64,000 nucleotides of DNA from contig ML133400.1 of assembly GCA_003864495.1 (NCBI GenBank), positions 798,575 through 862,574 of the forward strand. Direction: 5' to 3'. Origin of the DNA: Nemopilema nomurai. Its lineage: Eukaryota > Cnidaria > Scyphozoa > Rhizostomeae > Rhizostomatidae. This document shows positions 33,801 through 43,539 of the stretch, piece after piece. Every line of letters begins with the position of its first letter. Position 1 is the first letter of the stretch. The position numbers and the translations under genes are program-made. Below the pieces are notes generated by a model. The model ran no database searches and was not told the origin of the DNA. It saw only the letters and a program-made list of their open reading frames with translations.

Positions 33801-34286
33801 TAAGTTTTTAATGTGCAGGAATTGAACCTTGTTTCAGTTTTGTCATTGATTTCAAGTACAATTTTGTCTATTTTGTCTATTTGTCTGAAACTGCTCCTGC
33901 ATTATTATTGCAATAATATCAAACTTTGGAATTTTTCTTGCAGTTTTCATAAATTGTTGTTATCCTTCTAGAAATTAAAAAAGGAAGATGTGATGTACCA
34001 GTCAGAAAAAGCAAAGCTAACTAACTACAAAGAATCTTTAAAAGCAAAGATGAAACTTCTTCAGGATTCACTGAAAACAGAGTATTCAGACATTTCCAAA
34101 ACAGTAGGAAAGGAGGCTGTAGATGAGCCACTGATTAAACATTCTGAACCTTCAACAAGCAGACAGTCATGTACAACAGAAATTGGTATAAACACTGATT
34201 TTACTTTGTTTGATTCTGATGATGATGATGAGGATAATATAGTATGGGGAACAGACAAGGAAGTGCACATAGAAATTGAAGACTGA
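27794..34286 (+). CDS. MXD/MAD-like bHLH-zipper transcriptional repressor, four exons
   Basis: Exons: 27794-27857, 29311-29368, 30681-30792, 33972-34286; phases match at every junction and give 549 nt (182 aa plus stop). N-terminal RTLDNLVEAANMIEKAK fits a SIN3-interaction domain as in MXD proteins (LL-EAA-YLE pattern). Then comes a basic/HLH region, SIAESLRRAQMRGNFNMLQE, LLPSISGQKASNVNILKEAT, a zipper with leucines (LTNYKESLKAKMKLLQDSL) and an acidic tail SDDDDEDN. MXD proteins pair with MAX, bind E-boxes and recruit SIN3 to oppose MYC. Odd: in the basic region only the Glu and the RR of the H-x3-E-x2-RR contact set remain (E-S-L-R-R, no His), so DNA binding may be weakened. Intron 3 holds two DNA transposons. 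The HLH also resembles MAX itself. Exon 1 is short; its call rests on phase, the GTAACT donor and the SID match. Confidence 0.72.
30975..31886. mobile_element. Non-autonomous DNA transposon with 19-20 bp inverted repeats, in MXD-like intron 3
   Basis: Left end GGTTACGGTAAACGTTTTC at 30975-30993; the same sequence inverted, GAAAACGTTTACCGTAACC, at 31868-31886: 19 of 19 match. No transposase is encoded; minus-strand open frames inside lack known motifs. The flanks (CCTTAA before, TAAAGG after) suggest an AT-rich target, but the exact duplication is not resolved (TA, TTA or TTAA are possible). Superfamily unknown. Confidence 0.75.
32023..33000 (-). mobile_element. hAT deletion derivative with C-terminal transposase remnant
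   Basis: Ends: CAGGCCTGGCCATTTG at 32023 and, inverted, TAGGCCTGGCCGTTTG ending at 33000; CAGGCCTGGCC is hAT-like. CTATTA directly abuts both ends (32017-32022, 33001-33006) and is a probable partial 8-bp duplication. Inside, the minus-strand stretch 32619-32251 encodes GSNSAVERAFSVLTFLLNDR, the hAT dimerisation motif, followed by an acidic tail. The rest of the transposase is missing, so the copy is an internal deletion product in the same intron as the preceding element. Confidence 0.75.
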
Positions 34287-36238
34287 AGAGTGTTTGTTAC
34301 AGCATTATGGCCAGCAGCTTCTGTGGGATGAACATATTTTTGTTCCATTCTAATCCAGATTTATTTGGTGATCGATACATATAGGGCATGTGTATCCTGG
34401 TGCAGTCTTGGAAGATAGCTCTACTTTGATCCATAGAAACAATCAGTGCTGGAGATAAAGAACAGAAAAGGAAAGGCAGAATATTGAAAAATTGGAGCTC
34501 CAATGCAAATATCAGCTAGGAGAATTCTTTAAGATGAAAGATTAGAATCAATAAGATTTTCAATTAAGTTTAGCAACACTGCCTGCATGTTAGCATCTCT
34601 TAAGAAGAGGTTGTATTAATTCAAGCTTTTCTTACCCATTGGAAGATAGATGGCACCAATAGTGGACTGCCTGTTTGAAAATGATAATTTTACAGTTTAA
34701 TTTTACAGAAATTTGCTGACTTAACATTTTCATGACCTGATGTGGTCTTGTTTTTTACCAATGGACAGCTTGATTGTGCCAAGTACTTGAAGTCAATTGT
34801 GGTTGTTAACCAATACAGTTTTCCAGCATATCCTGTACAGAATTGTTTTCATGTGGCATTAAGTACAAAAAATCTAAAAGGCATCTAAAACACTACTGTT
34901 CAAGACATAAAAGAAACCAAACTAGTTTAGGTAAAATTTAATTCTTCTTGAACTCTGTAATACCATACATTCTCCATATTAATCAGTGTGGTTTTAATGC
35001 ATTCTTTTCTTTTTTACATTATTCAAAGTAAGTATTAATGACATAGCTAGAAAGGGGGCGTGGCAAGGATCCAAATTTCTCCTACTTCTAAGTGTCCCCA
35101 TAAATATTCACGGTAGGACTGTTTTTTGAATATTTGAAAATGCCAGTGTTGTAGGGACAATGTCTTGGACAACAAAGGGTAGAAACTTGATTTTACTTAG
35201 ACAGAGACTGCATATTCAGAAACTTGAGCAAATTTTTTATTTGAAAATTGTCATCTAGCATTTGCATACTCTGAAGATCCTGGAGGAGTGTCAGATGAAA
35301 AAGTACTTCAAGTATGCAGAACTATTTCCACTATTTCTTGCCATTGTGAAATTTTCTACTAAGAAGTATTTGTTCATTTATCTGAATAATTTTGGCTGTC
35401 TTTCAATATTTGTTCATGTATGTCTCACCACTTTTTCAGTCAGCAAAGTATCAGCAAGTTTCAAATTGCAGCCTAAAGAAAGATAAATCTAAATCAGGAC
35501 TGATAGTTTTTGAGTCAAACAAAGTCTTAGAGTGAAAATTTGAAGCTAGAGTATGCATAAAGAAAAATTTATAGAATTTTGGGTTTTGTAATATTGCTAT
35601 AAACAGCTTTTCTTGAACTGTAGATTTAATCCTTACTGTTTTATGTCATTTTATAAAGGAGAGATCAAATTGGTCATGTACAATCTCAGCAATTGAGTTA
35701 TTTTCCTTGACTGTTAATCTACATCAAGTGTAATTCTTTAAATTGTTTAATCAATATTGTATCATTGTCTCACATGATCTTTACTATAATATCCCTACTT
35801 TTTTTAGAGAGTATTATCTCACAATTTCTGATCAAGAGTGATCACCATTCCTTCAAGAAGCAAGTTTGTTTTTGTAATAAGTGCAACAAATGTGATCTGG
35901 TATAGAAAATTGTTCTCCTTCAAAAGACAACATGAATCCATCCAGAAACGCTTAAAGCAACCATTTATTGACAGGAGATGACCTGTTATTTCTGTCATGA
36001 AATTTCAATTTTCTAAAATGCATTGAATAGAAAAATGTATACAAAACTAAAAATAACTGCAAAATATTTTCACAAACTTTTTAAAATTGAATTAATTGAT
36101 ATGTACTAAAATGGGAGAACCACTTAAATTGACACGAATAGAAAGGAAATTGACAAAATATCATTAACAAATATGAATCATAATGTATAGGAAAACAATT
36201 GATGTTCTTTCTCGTGCCTCTTCCAAAGAAAGTATATA
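34287..36238. other. Intergenic between the MXD-like and first CSGALNACT-like genes
   Basis: Presumably contains the 3' UTR of the plus-strand MXD-like gene; no clear AATAAA was found. It includes copy B of the dispersed repeat at 35261-35360. No other gene seen. Confidence 0.4.
35261..35360 (+). repeat. Dispersed AAGTACTT repeat, copy B
   Basis: Blocks TTTGCATACTCTGA, GGAGGAGTGTCAGATG, AAAAAGTACTTCAAGTATGC, CTATTTCCACTATTTCTTGC and CATTGTGAAATTTTCTACT follow the same order as copy A (15741-15830). Confidence 0.7.
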
Positions 36239-36244
36239 TTTATT
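36239..36244 (-). terminator. Polyadenylation signal of the first CSGALNACT-like gene
   Basis: TTTATT on the plus strand (AATAAA on the minus strand) lies about 200 bp after the stop codon at 36442. Confidence 0.5.
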
Positions 36245-36441
36245 TTAAATACAAATACTTTTGCAATGGATAACAACACAGTAAAAATGACCTAAAACGA
36301 ACAAATCATTTCTTGAGTTTTCAGATTTATCTGAGCAGAATACGAGTCTGCAAAATTGTTACAAAAACTTATGCTGCATATAATTCTGTTGAACAGATCT
36401 TGTGTTGAGGCAAGTAATCCTAATTCAAATTGTAAGATAAT

Positions 36442-38330
36442 TCAGCGCCTATTTTGTTGTTTAAAGTAAAGGAGAGCCAAGTCCCTACAAGAAGCTTCAT
36501 ATTTCAAGTTTGTTGAGAGGCATCTCTGATACCGTGTCTTGTCCAATTTTTTTACATCACACTCTTTCTTATGCCAACGATGAAATATACCGTGGTCAGG
36601 AAATCTGTGTACAATTAGATGCTTTTTGGCATGGAACCTAAAATTCAAGAATAATGACTTTACTTGCATCCACTTCAGAAGTGCAGAAAACAGAATTGTT
36701 GAAGACTAGTTGAAAAAGTGCTTATTTGGACAAACATGATATAAATTGGAAATGTGATGTTGTGCGCTTCAGGATTATTAAAAAAAATTTACATAGTACC
36801 AAAAGTGGGTTAAAGGCCATGAGAGCTACTGTTGAGGTCATATGACGAAGAGACGGCTATTATCAGCAACAATTTAAGCCTTCAGAGCTTGTTAGTTATA
36901 TACAATGATAGGCAAATATTAGCCACTTTAATATAAAATTGATTTGAGCACCATTATTGTGGTTCTAAGGTTTTGGTTTGTAAAATGGATTGGTTAAACC
37001 GTGCATATATTTGGGGGTTTGAAATCTAATTTCTAAATAACCTTTGATATATGTCATCATCCTCTGATCCCCAGCCAGTGATATTGACATTGAAACCACC
37101 AATCTCCAAATAATCTGACTTAAAAGTACATAGGTTTCCATGTCCTTGATCTCTCCACATACCATGATTTGATGATATAACCCATGGCTTCCTAGTGTTT
37201 CCAAAAAACTTTGGATTGTATTGAGAGAAGACAATGGGAAAGTAAACACTTTGCTTTGGTTGCGTATACAACTGGCACCTCTGCAAAAAGCCACTGTTGA
37301 AAGATATATCTATATCTACAAATAATATAAGAACATTCCCCTGTGGCAGCATTGAAACACCACTATGACGTGCAGCACCCCTTTCAAATCTTCCTCTTAC
37401 ATGTGACATTCTGAATCTGGCATTTTTTAAGCCTCTGCTAGCATCAAGAATGACATTCTTGTATTGTCTGACAATTTGCACTCTTCCATAAAGAGAGAAG
37501 TAAACATACAATTTTTGCTTCAACTTTATAATTTTGATCATGTCAAGGAAATCTGTCAGTCTTGTCATTGGCAATGAGTCCGACATCATGGTTACAACAT
37601 GAATTTCATTTTGTTGATTTTTAACAAGTCTTCCTTTCTCAATAGAAAAGGCATCTTGCAATTTGAACCTTCCAAAAATTTTCAGAAATGTTTTGTTTTG
37701 TTCTGATAGAATCAAAGACAATCTTATTCCCTTTTCAATATCAATGTTCAGGCTTCCGTGCAAAAGATTACAAACTTTCATCTTTTTCTTGTCTCTTGCA
37801 TACGTGCATGATTTTTTCAATGCAGAATGGATAATTTTCTTGATCGTTTTATCTTTATTTCCATCCATTCTAATTTTAGGATTTGTACCACAATCGTATG
37901 ATCGGAAAATACTCTTTTGATTAAATGCCCAGGTGGGCAATCTTGTGTCGCCTGACGCGCTGAAGTTAGTGAAGTAACGCATCACATTATGGTGAAGTTC
38001 TTGAGTATGTGCCTTTTTGCTACTTAACGAATTGTCCTCCACGGCTTCAAAACTGTTAGAGACTTTATCAACCACTATTTTTGAATCCTTCTTTTCTTTG
38101 TTTAATTCGTTTTCGGTCAAGGAGACCATTTGCTTAGACTCAACTTTAACGTGCAGTGAATCGGGACATTTGGGAATCGGGCAATTACAAGCACCACTTT
38201 GGTCCTTTGAGAGTAAAAATTCAGGTTGTCCAGTGTCTTCCTTTACAATTTCGTTGTATATCATGCACAAAAGTGCGCCGCAAAACATATACAGAAGAGT
38301 TGGTAACATATTGCTCAAATTCCGGTACAT
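36442..38330 (-). CDS. Chondroitin N-acetylgalactosaminyltransferase-like (CHGN/GT7), divergent, two exons
   Basis: Exons 38330-37042 and 36637-36442 (phase 2 junction, GTTATT donor, TTTTAG acceptor) give 494 aa. Type II Golgi topology: a short cytosolic tail and hydrophobic residues about 8-26, then a stem. The catalytic part has VDIDI (DxD at 339-341, Mn/UDP-sugar binding), FLQRCQLYTQPKQSVYFPIV, FSQYNP and the GGFNVNITGWGSEDDDIYQR acceptor-site segment ending in exon 1. Exon 2 begins FHAKKHLIVHRFPDHGIFHR and ends KYEASCRDLALLYFKQ, the usual C-terminus. CSGALNACT enzymes add GalNAc to start and extend chondroitin chains. The region before DxD is shorter and less like the family than in the paralogue at 45961-48640, so substrate preference may differ. 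Confidence 0.85.
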
Positions 38331-38399
38331 TTTACGACTTCTCGCATTAAACCATCATGGCTGCAGGAACCCAAGACCATTGTCGCATGTCAGTGTTGT

Positions 38400-38520
38400 T
38401 TTGCTCGCGTTGAAGTGAATTGCGGAAGCGGAGCAGAATCTTGCGAGCAGAATGCGGTCTGTCATCGATCCGTGACGCATCGCAGGCAGCCGTCCGATCG
38501 TTACGGCTATATGGAAACCA
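38400..38520. promoter_or_regulatory. CpG-rich patch upstream of the first CSGALNACT-like gene
   Basis: GCGGAAGCGGAGC, GATCCGTGACGCATCGC and CGTCCGATCG stand out from AT-rich surroundings, about 70-190 bp upstream of the start codon at 38330. Likely promoter; no TATA box seen. Confidence 0.35.
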
Positions 38521-38548
38521 GGCTTTACGGCTATATGGAAACCAGGCT
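38501..38548. repeat. 24-bp tandem duplication
   Basis: Two identical copies of a unit beginning TTACGGCTATATGGAAACC (38501-38524, 38525-38548). Confidence 0.85.
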
Positions 38549-39380
38549 TAAACCGAGGATCGGCGCCTTTCATAGAGACAATCATGGGGGTGATTTCAGT
38601 TTTACTTCATCTCAGTTTCCCCTTTCCGGAGCTTTTTTTCTTGTCAATAACAAGTCAATAATATCTATAACCACCGAGTATTCTATTAATCCCAATGTTT
38701 TTTAAGAGAAAAGCACACCGATCGCCTCGTCACTTCAAGGAAGTATTGGAGAAGACTATTCCCAGGATTTAGACCCCGAGAAAACTGAAAGCTACTCTTT
38801 TAAGAGAGCCATATAGTTTTGCTGAAGCTTAGTTTTCTTATTCATTTATGGTTATCTATTTTATAAATTAATTAATCATTTAATTTAATTCCTTGATCAG
38901 ATTTTTCTGCATCCCGATAACAGGACTCTACTTCTAACACCACTAAGTAACATATAAGCATGACAGTTTTATTGCAGGAGATCCACACCCAACAAGTGCT
39001 TGGCTTGGCCCCTTCTTACGAAAATTGGTTTAGTATCTTTCAACATGCATGTAACTATTATTTACATTTCTTTTTCATTTATAAAGATACTGTCCCAGTA
39101 CACACAGTCACCAATTGAAAAGTTGACGGGAAAGAGGTTCACGGTAACATTGTAACATTGGCTGCATTGACATTTGTAGAGAACCTAAGCTTTCAAAGAA
39201 AGTCAGTTAGAAAAACAACTTCCTTAACTTACTTGAACAAGATTTTGAGTTTACAAAAAAGAATCGAATCAGTTACAAATTACCATTTTCAATGCCTTTA
39301 ACGAATATATTAGTTAGTTAGTTCATTAAGTTGAATTGCCGTTGCAATGTCCTTATGGATGGAGCAAACCACGAGACGCG

Positions 39381-39860
39381 CTAATCGACTGTTCCCATAT
39401 GAAGCCTAAGATGAGTTTTCAAGAGATTCATTTTCGAAAATGATCTCTCACTGACAGCGTTCGTAGCAAGACTGACAATAATTATTTGCAATGCCTTGGT
39501 TGCTTGAGGCACAAATTTTTGAACCTTTCTACGCCTCATGAATGATTTGAGATCCTCAAGTCCACTTCTGCAATCGAGATCTTGAGCAGCAAAGTACTGC
39601 AAATCCATGTTAAGGTCATCGTGATAAAAATTTTTAGGGAAAGCCGAAACTATTTTGAAAAACCTCTTTCCAGCTTCTTCCAGTTTTCCGTTGGATGCCT
39701 TTGATAGCATTTCTTCTAGTTGTAGGTGGTACTGGAAATCATCTTGCTCAACCTTTTTCTTATTGTTTCTATTGCAAGGTCTAGAGCTTCAAAATACATC
39801 GGCTTGTAGAACTCTCTTGGAGAAAACGGAAAGTGGGAGGTTGCTGCTGTATCATAATCT
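39381..39860 (-). pseudogene. hAT transposase relic (C-terminal part)
   Basis: The upstream part reads FYKPMYFEALDLAIETIRKR in one frame. After a frame change near 39720-39750 it continues through KRFFKIVSAFPKNFYHDDLN to VSLATNAVSERSFSKMNLLK, the hAT dimerisation motif. Frame disruption and the missing N-terminal zinc finger and catalytic core show it is dead. No matching terminal repeats were found. Confidence 0.65.
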
Positions 39861-40097
39861 TGCTACGAGTCAAATAATGCAGTGAGTCAAAGAATGAGAG
39901 CCTACCAAAAGTCCTTGGAACACTTTCTTTTTCTCTGGTTTTTGCATTTTTCATTTCTTTGACACGTAACTAGTTGTTAATCCCCCTACTCCCCCCAAAA
40001 GCAAAGTTGGTAACAAAGTATAGCATCTAGTCAATCTGGGGAAAAAGTTTGGTGTAAAATGTCCGCTTCGTTTAGAAGCAGGACAACATTGTTCGTG

Positions 40098-40112
40098 AGG
40101 GGGGGGGGGAGG
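40098..40112. repeat. Poly-G tract
   Basis: GAGGGGGGGGGGAGGGG-type run. Part of a recurring G-rich low-complexity class in this window. Confidence 0.7.
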
Positions 40113-40282
40113 GGTGAGAGACGTGAGTCAAAGAATTGTCGTAAATGTGCCAACGATTTTTGCAAGCATTGTAGGCCGACTACTTTTCCTAGGAACTGTT
40201 GCTTCATCTGTGTCATAGCTTTCCTGCAGTTGCTCAACGGAATCATAAAACAGTTCAAACGAGGTATCATTCCAGTCCCTTT

Positions 40283-40297
40283 CAGGGGCGGATCCAG
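40283..40297 (+). repeat. hAT-like terminus CAGGGGCGGATCCAG
   Basis: CAGGGGCGGATCCAG is a common terminus of hAT-group elements in animals. It points rightward, away from the hAT relic at 39381-39860, so it belongs to another, unresolved insertion. A near match starts at 63325. Confidence 0.4.
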
Positions 40298-40432
40298 CGT
40301 TTGAGTTTGGGGAGGGCCATTTAAGAAAGAAAAGTTGGGCTGGAAAATCTTCGTAGACACGGCCTTCAAAAACTTAAAGAACGTTAGCAAGGCCTTCCAC
40401 CTACCAAAAAAACTTCATAAGAAGCTTAACTT

Positions 40433-40490
40433 AACTCTCTCTCTCTCTCTCTCTTTCTCTTTCTCTTTCTCTTTCTCTCTCTCTCCCAAC
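40433..40490. repeat. CT-rich simple repeat
   Basis: (CT)n followed by (CTTTCT)n and (CT)n again. Confidence 0.9.
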
Positions 40491-40610
40491 ACAAGATGTA
40501 AATTCGCCTTATAATCAAAGAAAAATGTTAAATCTCTTTTGACATGTTGCTTCATCATCAATTGCAAAACAAGAACAAACAGAACAACAAATTTAATATT
40601 AAAATGCACG

Positions 40611-41620
40611 ACCTTACGAATATGGTGCTAATACAAGGATATTATTTCAACCCCGTGACAATTGCTTTGCATTGGAAGAAAACATAGATAACGTGTTAAT
40701 TACCTTTTGAATAGATGTCCTTAAATCTGAACGATTCGATCAGTTGATTAAAAAGACTACGAAAAACAGACTTTTGCAGAAGATGCTTTCTTAGAATATT
40801 AGAAAAAGGGCGTCGAGTATCATGTCCAGATGTGACAAAACTCGTTACTTCCAACTCTCTTGCCGAAAACAGAATCGTGAATTTGGGACAATAGATAATA
40901 AAAAGACAGAATGTTTAAGGGTTGTCTATGTAGAACATACTTAGATACCAATCTAGGAGCGATTGTTTCAGAAAAACCTATCAATGGTGATCTATTATAT
41001 CAAATGTTTGTATCTTTATTATTCGTCGATAAATTAAACAAAAAAAATAAAACGACAAAAGAGCCGTGTATCCGTAGAATATTTTATATTTTTATTTGTA
41101 GTAGTTTAAAAAGTATTTTGATTACATTTATACTTCTTTATCTGTCTTTATTTCGGCCTTGAAAAACTTCGTATGCTGTTCGCTACCATAACTGCGAAAC
41201 TGGATGTCAGTATTTTGGAAAACTAAGTATCTCCTATTGCTTCTCTCACGCATAGCACCTACGGTCTAGTACAGCAGCACTGATCTTTTTAGAACAATCT
41301 TGTATTATCTGTATGCACTGATATCATACACAGATCATCTCTTTCCTACACAGAATGACGATCTCATAAACTCGATATGCAAAACTTGTCGTATGCCAAC
41401 ATTTTTCTCATTTCAGTTGCGAGCTCATCAGCATCTTCCGAATTTCTTACTTCCACATCAAACGTTTTTATCGAAATAGCCTCTTCTGCACATGTTTTTC
41501 AATCATGCAATTTATAATGCACGCAGAAATAAAAAACGACAGATAATTGACGACTTCATGTTGATTAGACGTGAAAAAAGACCACAACTGATTTTTTATT
41601 TAAATGATAAAAGTTAAGTA
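40611..41620. other. AT-rich stretch, no gene recognised
   Basis: A minus-strand open stretch 41498-41364 reads EEAISIKTFDVEVRNSEDAD then ELATEMRKMLAYDKF before a stop, downstream of the ankyrin frame; it looks protein-like but is unidentified. A plus-strand frame at 40911-41162 is AT-rich and has no family resemblance. Confidence 0.3.
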
Positions 41621-42227
41621 TTACACTGGTAATTTAATTTCAGTTTTGGTTAAATATCTACCATATTTCCTATTCTCTAAATACTTTACAACTGGTGTTG
41701 ATAATATTTCTTGTAAAATGTCTTTATTTTCACGCGTCGTTTCAACTTGATTCGAATTTATCAAATCTAAAGCTGTAAAACCACACGAATCTGGTTTTTG
41801 CTCATCCAAAACATCTGCACAACTGATTTTACATCAGCATTTCAACAACTAAATGTAAAAGAGTTATTCCTGGATAATCCTCTACATTAATATAACTTCC
41901 CTTGTCTAGAAGAAAACGCATTACTTTAACTTTGCCTGCTCTAGCTCCAACCAATAATGGAGTCTCTTCCGATATGTTCCTTGCATTTATATCTGCTCCT
42001 TTTCTCGAAAGAAAATTCAAAATCCATTTATGTTCAATCCAACAAAACGAATAACTTTCCTCTATATACGGCACAATCATTTGTAAGGGAGTACCCGAGT
42101 ATCTATCTACATCTTTGACACACTCTGGATTTTTCTCCACATAATCCCTTATTTCTTCTCTATTCAATATTTTCGAAGTTGGAGTCACCAATCTTATAAT
42201 TTTAAGTAAGTCCTCTCTTAGTGACAT
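41621..42227 (-). pseudogene. Ankyrin-repeat protein, intronless, frameshifted
   Basis: ATG at 42227 opens a frame with an N-terminal helical part (SLREDLLKIIRLVTP), then ankyrin repeats: GADINARNISEETPLLVGAR, KVMRFLLDKGSYINVEDYPG and ITLLHLVVE. The frame ends at TAA 41829-41831. Ankyrin-like sequence resumes at once in another frame (ADVLDEQKPDSCGFTALDLI) and runs to 41621. One small insertion or deletion near 41835 would join them, so either a decayed gene or a sequence error. The local composition is more AT-rich than the other genes here. Ankyrin proteins bind other proteins; nothing narrower can be said. Confidence 0.65.
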
Positions 42228-42231
42228 GAAT

Positions 42232-43126
42232 TATTTAACTTTAGATTGTTGTCCTCTTTTTTCTTCTTCTAATAAAAAGTCCCCTCAATCTTTACTTAAT
42301 AAACTTCCCGTTTTGACTAAGATTTTGCTCTTATTATATATTTTCAAAAAATGAATTTAAAAAAGTCACGAAAATTATTATTAAAAACAGTTACGAAAAA
42401 AATGTCCGCGATGCGGAGACGGGGTGGGGGCAGCGGGACACGCCCTGCCCCACCCATGTAACATTGACTACACCTTGCACTATATTATACACTACTCATA
42501 TTGAAAGTTTCAACGTTCCAAAAGCCTTTTACTTTCAAAAGAGAGCATACATTTGGTTAGTTCTTGGTTAATAAAAACGGCTCGGTTCTTCAATTTGCTA
42601 CTGTTGTGAAACAGCTTTAAGAGCAATTTTTAAAGCAAATGTGGCCCTTCCTAAATTGAATAACGATGTGTGTTTGTCTCATGACAATAACAAACATAGG
42701 TATCCTGTTGCTGTGTACGAAGAATGCCGTTACTCTGTTGATGCTTTATCGGCAGTTTCATAGCATCCGCTACGCCCATTGAACACAGGGCGTTCCAAAT
42801 GCTATTCTACACATACGCATTATCGGTAGAAGCTGTTCTAGTTAACGTTTCTAGAGGCTTCTCCCAGTGCGTAGAATCATAAATTTCCAGTCAAACACGA
42901 TTACCCTTATAGATTCCACACTACAATACCACCTGTATTCCACCAATAAAAGCTTTTATTGCTACAATATCAATATCTTCTCTTATAAAGATTGGTTGTT
43001 TTTGCGAAAAGCTGTGCCAGCTTCCCTTCTGGCTATGATACAATACTTCTTTGCATCGTTTATGAGCATGCCTTGCATAGAAAAAAGGTTACGGAAGAGC
43101 GCCTCTATATATATACACGCGTTTTC
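42232..43126. other. Intergenic, no gene recognised
   Basis: Includes a short G-rich patch at about 42410-42460 (GGGGTGGGGGCAGCGGG). The plus-strand frame at 42867-43226 has no family resemblance and runs into the MITE. Confidence 0.4.
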
Positions 43127-43459
43127 TTATAAGGAACCTACCTCAAGGCCTAGTATCAAAAGTTCCTTATTCGTAGACCTCAAATCATCAGATTTAAGTA
43201 CCAAATCTTTTTATAAATGTTCCTAAGTTCTCACTTCCGGTGCTTTGACTACAATAAGCCTTAACACTTAATAGATAGAGGGGCGATACAGTATATGCGG
43301 AAACTACTCAATGAAGCACTTGACACACGAATAGCAAACAATCTATGCGAGTATTGGCTGCAAATGAATGGAATTAGTTCTTGATGCTTGCATTAATTTC
43401 GTTTTTAGTAGTATAAGTTCTTTAAATATTTCGGCCTTCTACATGTAGGTTCCTTATAA
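43127..43459. mobile_element. Short inverted-repeat element (MITE) upstream of CPPED1
   Basis: TTATAAGGAACCTAC at 43127-43141 is repeated perfectly inverted as GTAGGTTCCTTATAA at 43445-43459. The TTATAA ends could be part of the terminal repeat or of a TA-type target. 333 bp, no coding capacity. It ends 80 bp before the CPPED1 start codon. Confidence 0.6.
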
Positions 43460-43539
43460 AGTGGTTCCTTTTAAAAAGCGTGTTTATTGATGTATGCTCT
43501 CCCCTCGACCCACTCAGCAACAACAGCAACGTAATTAGC

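Noticed and set aside
39381..40297. Pairing the hAT relic with the CAGGGGCGGATCCAG terminus at 40283
   Set aside because: The terminus points away from the relic, so the two cannot be ends of one element.
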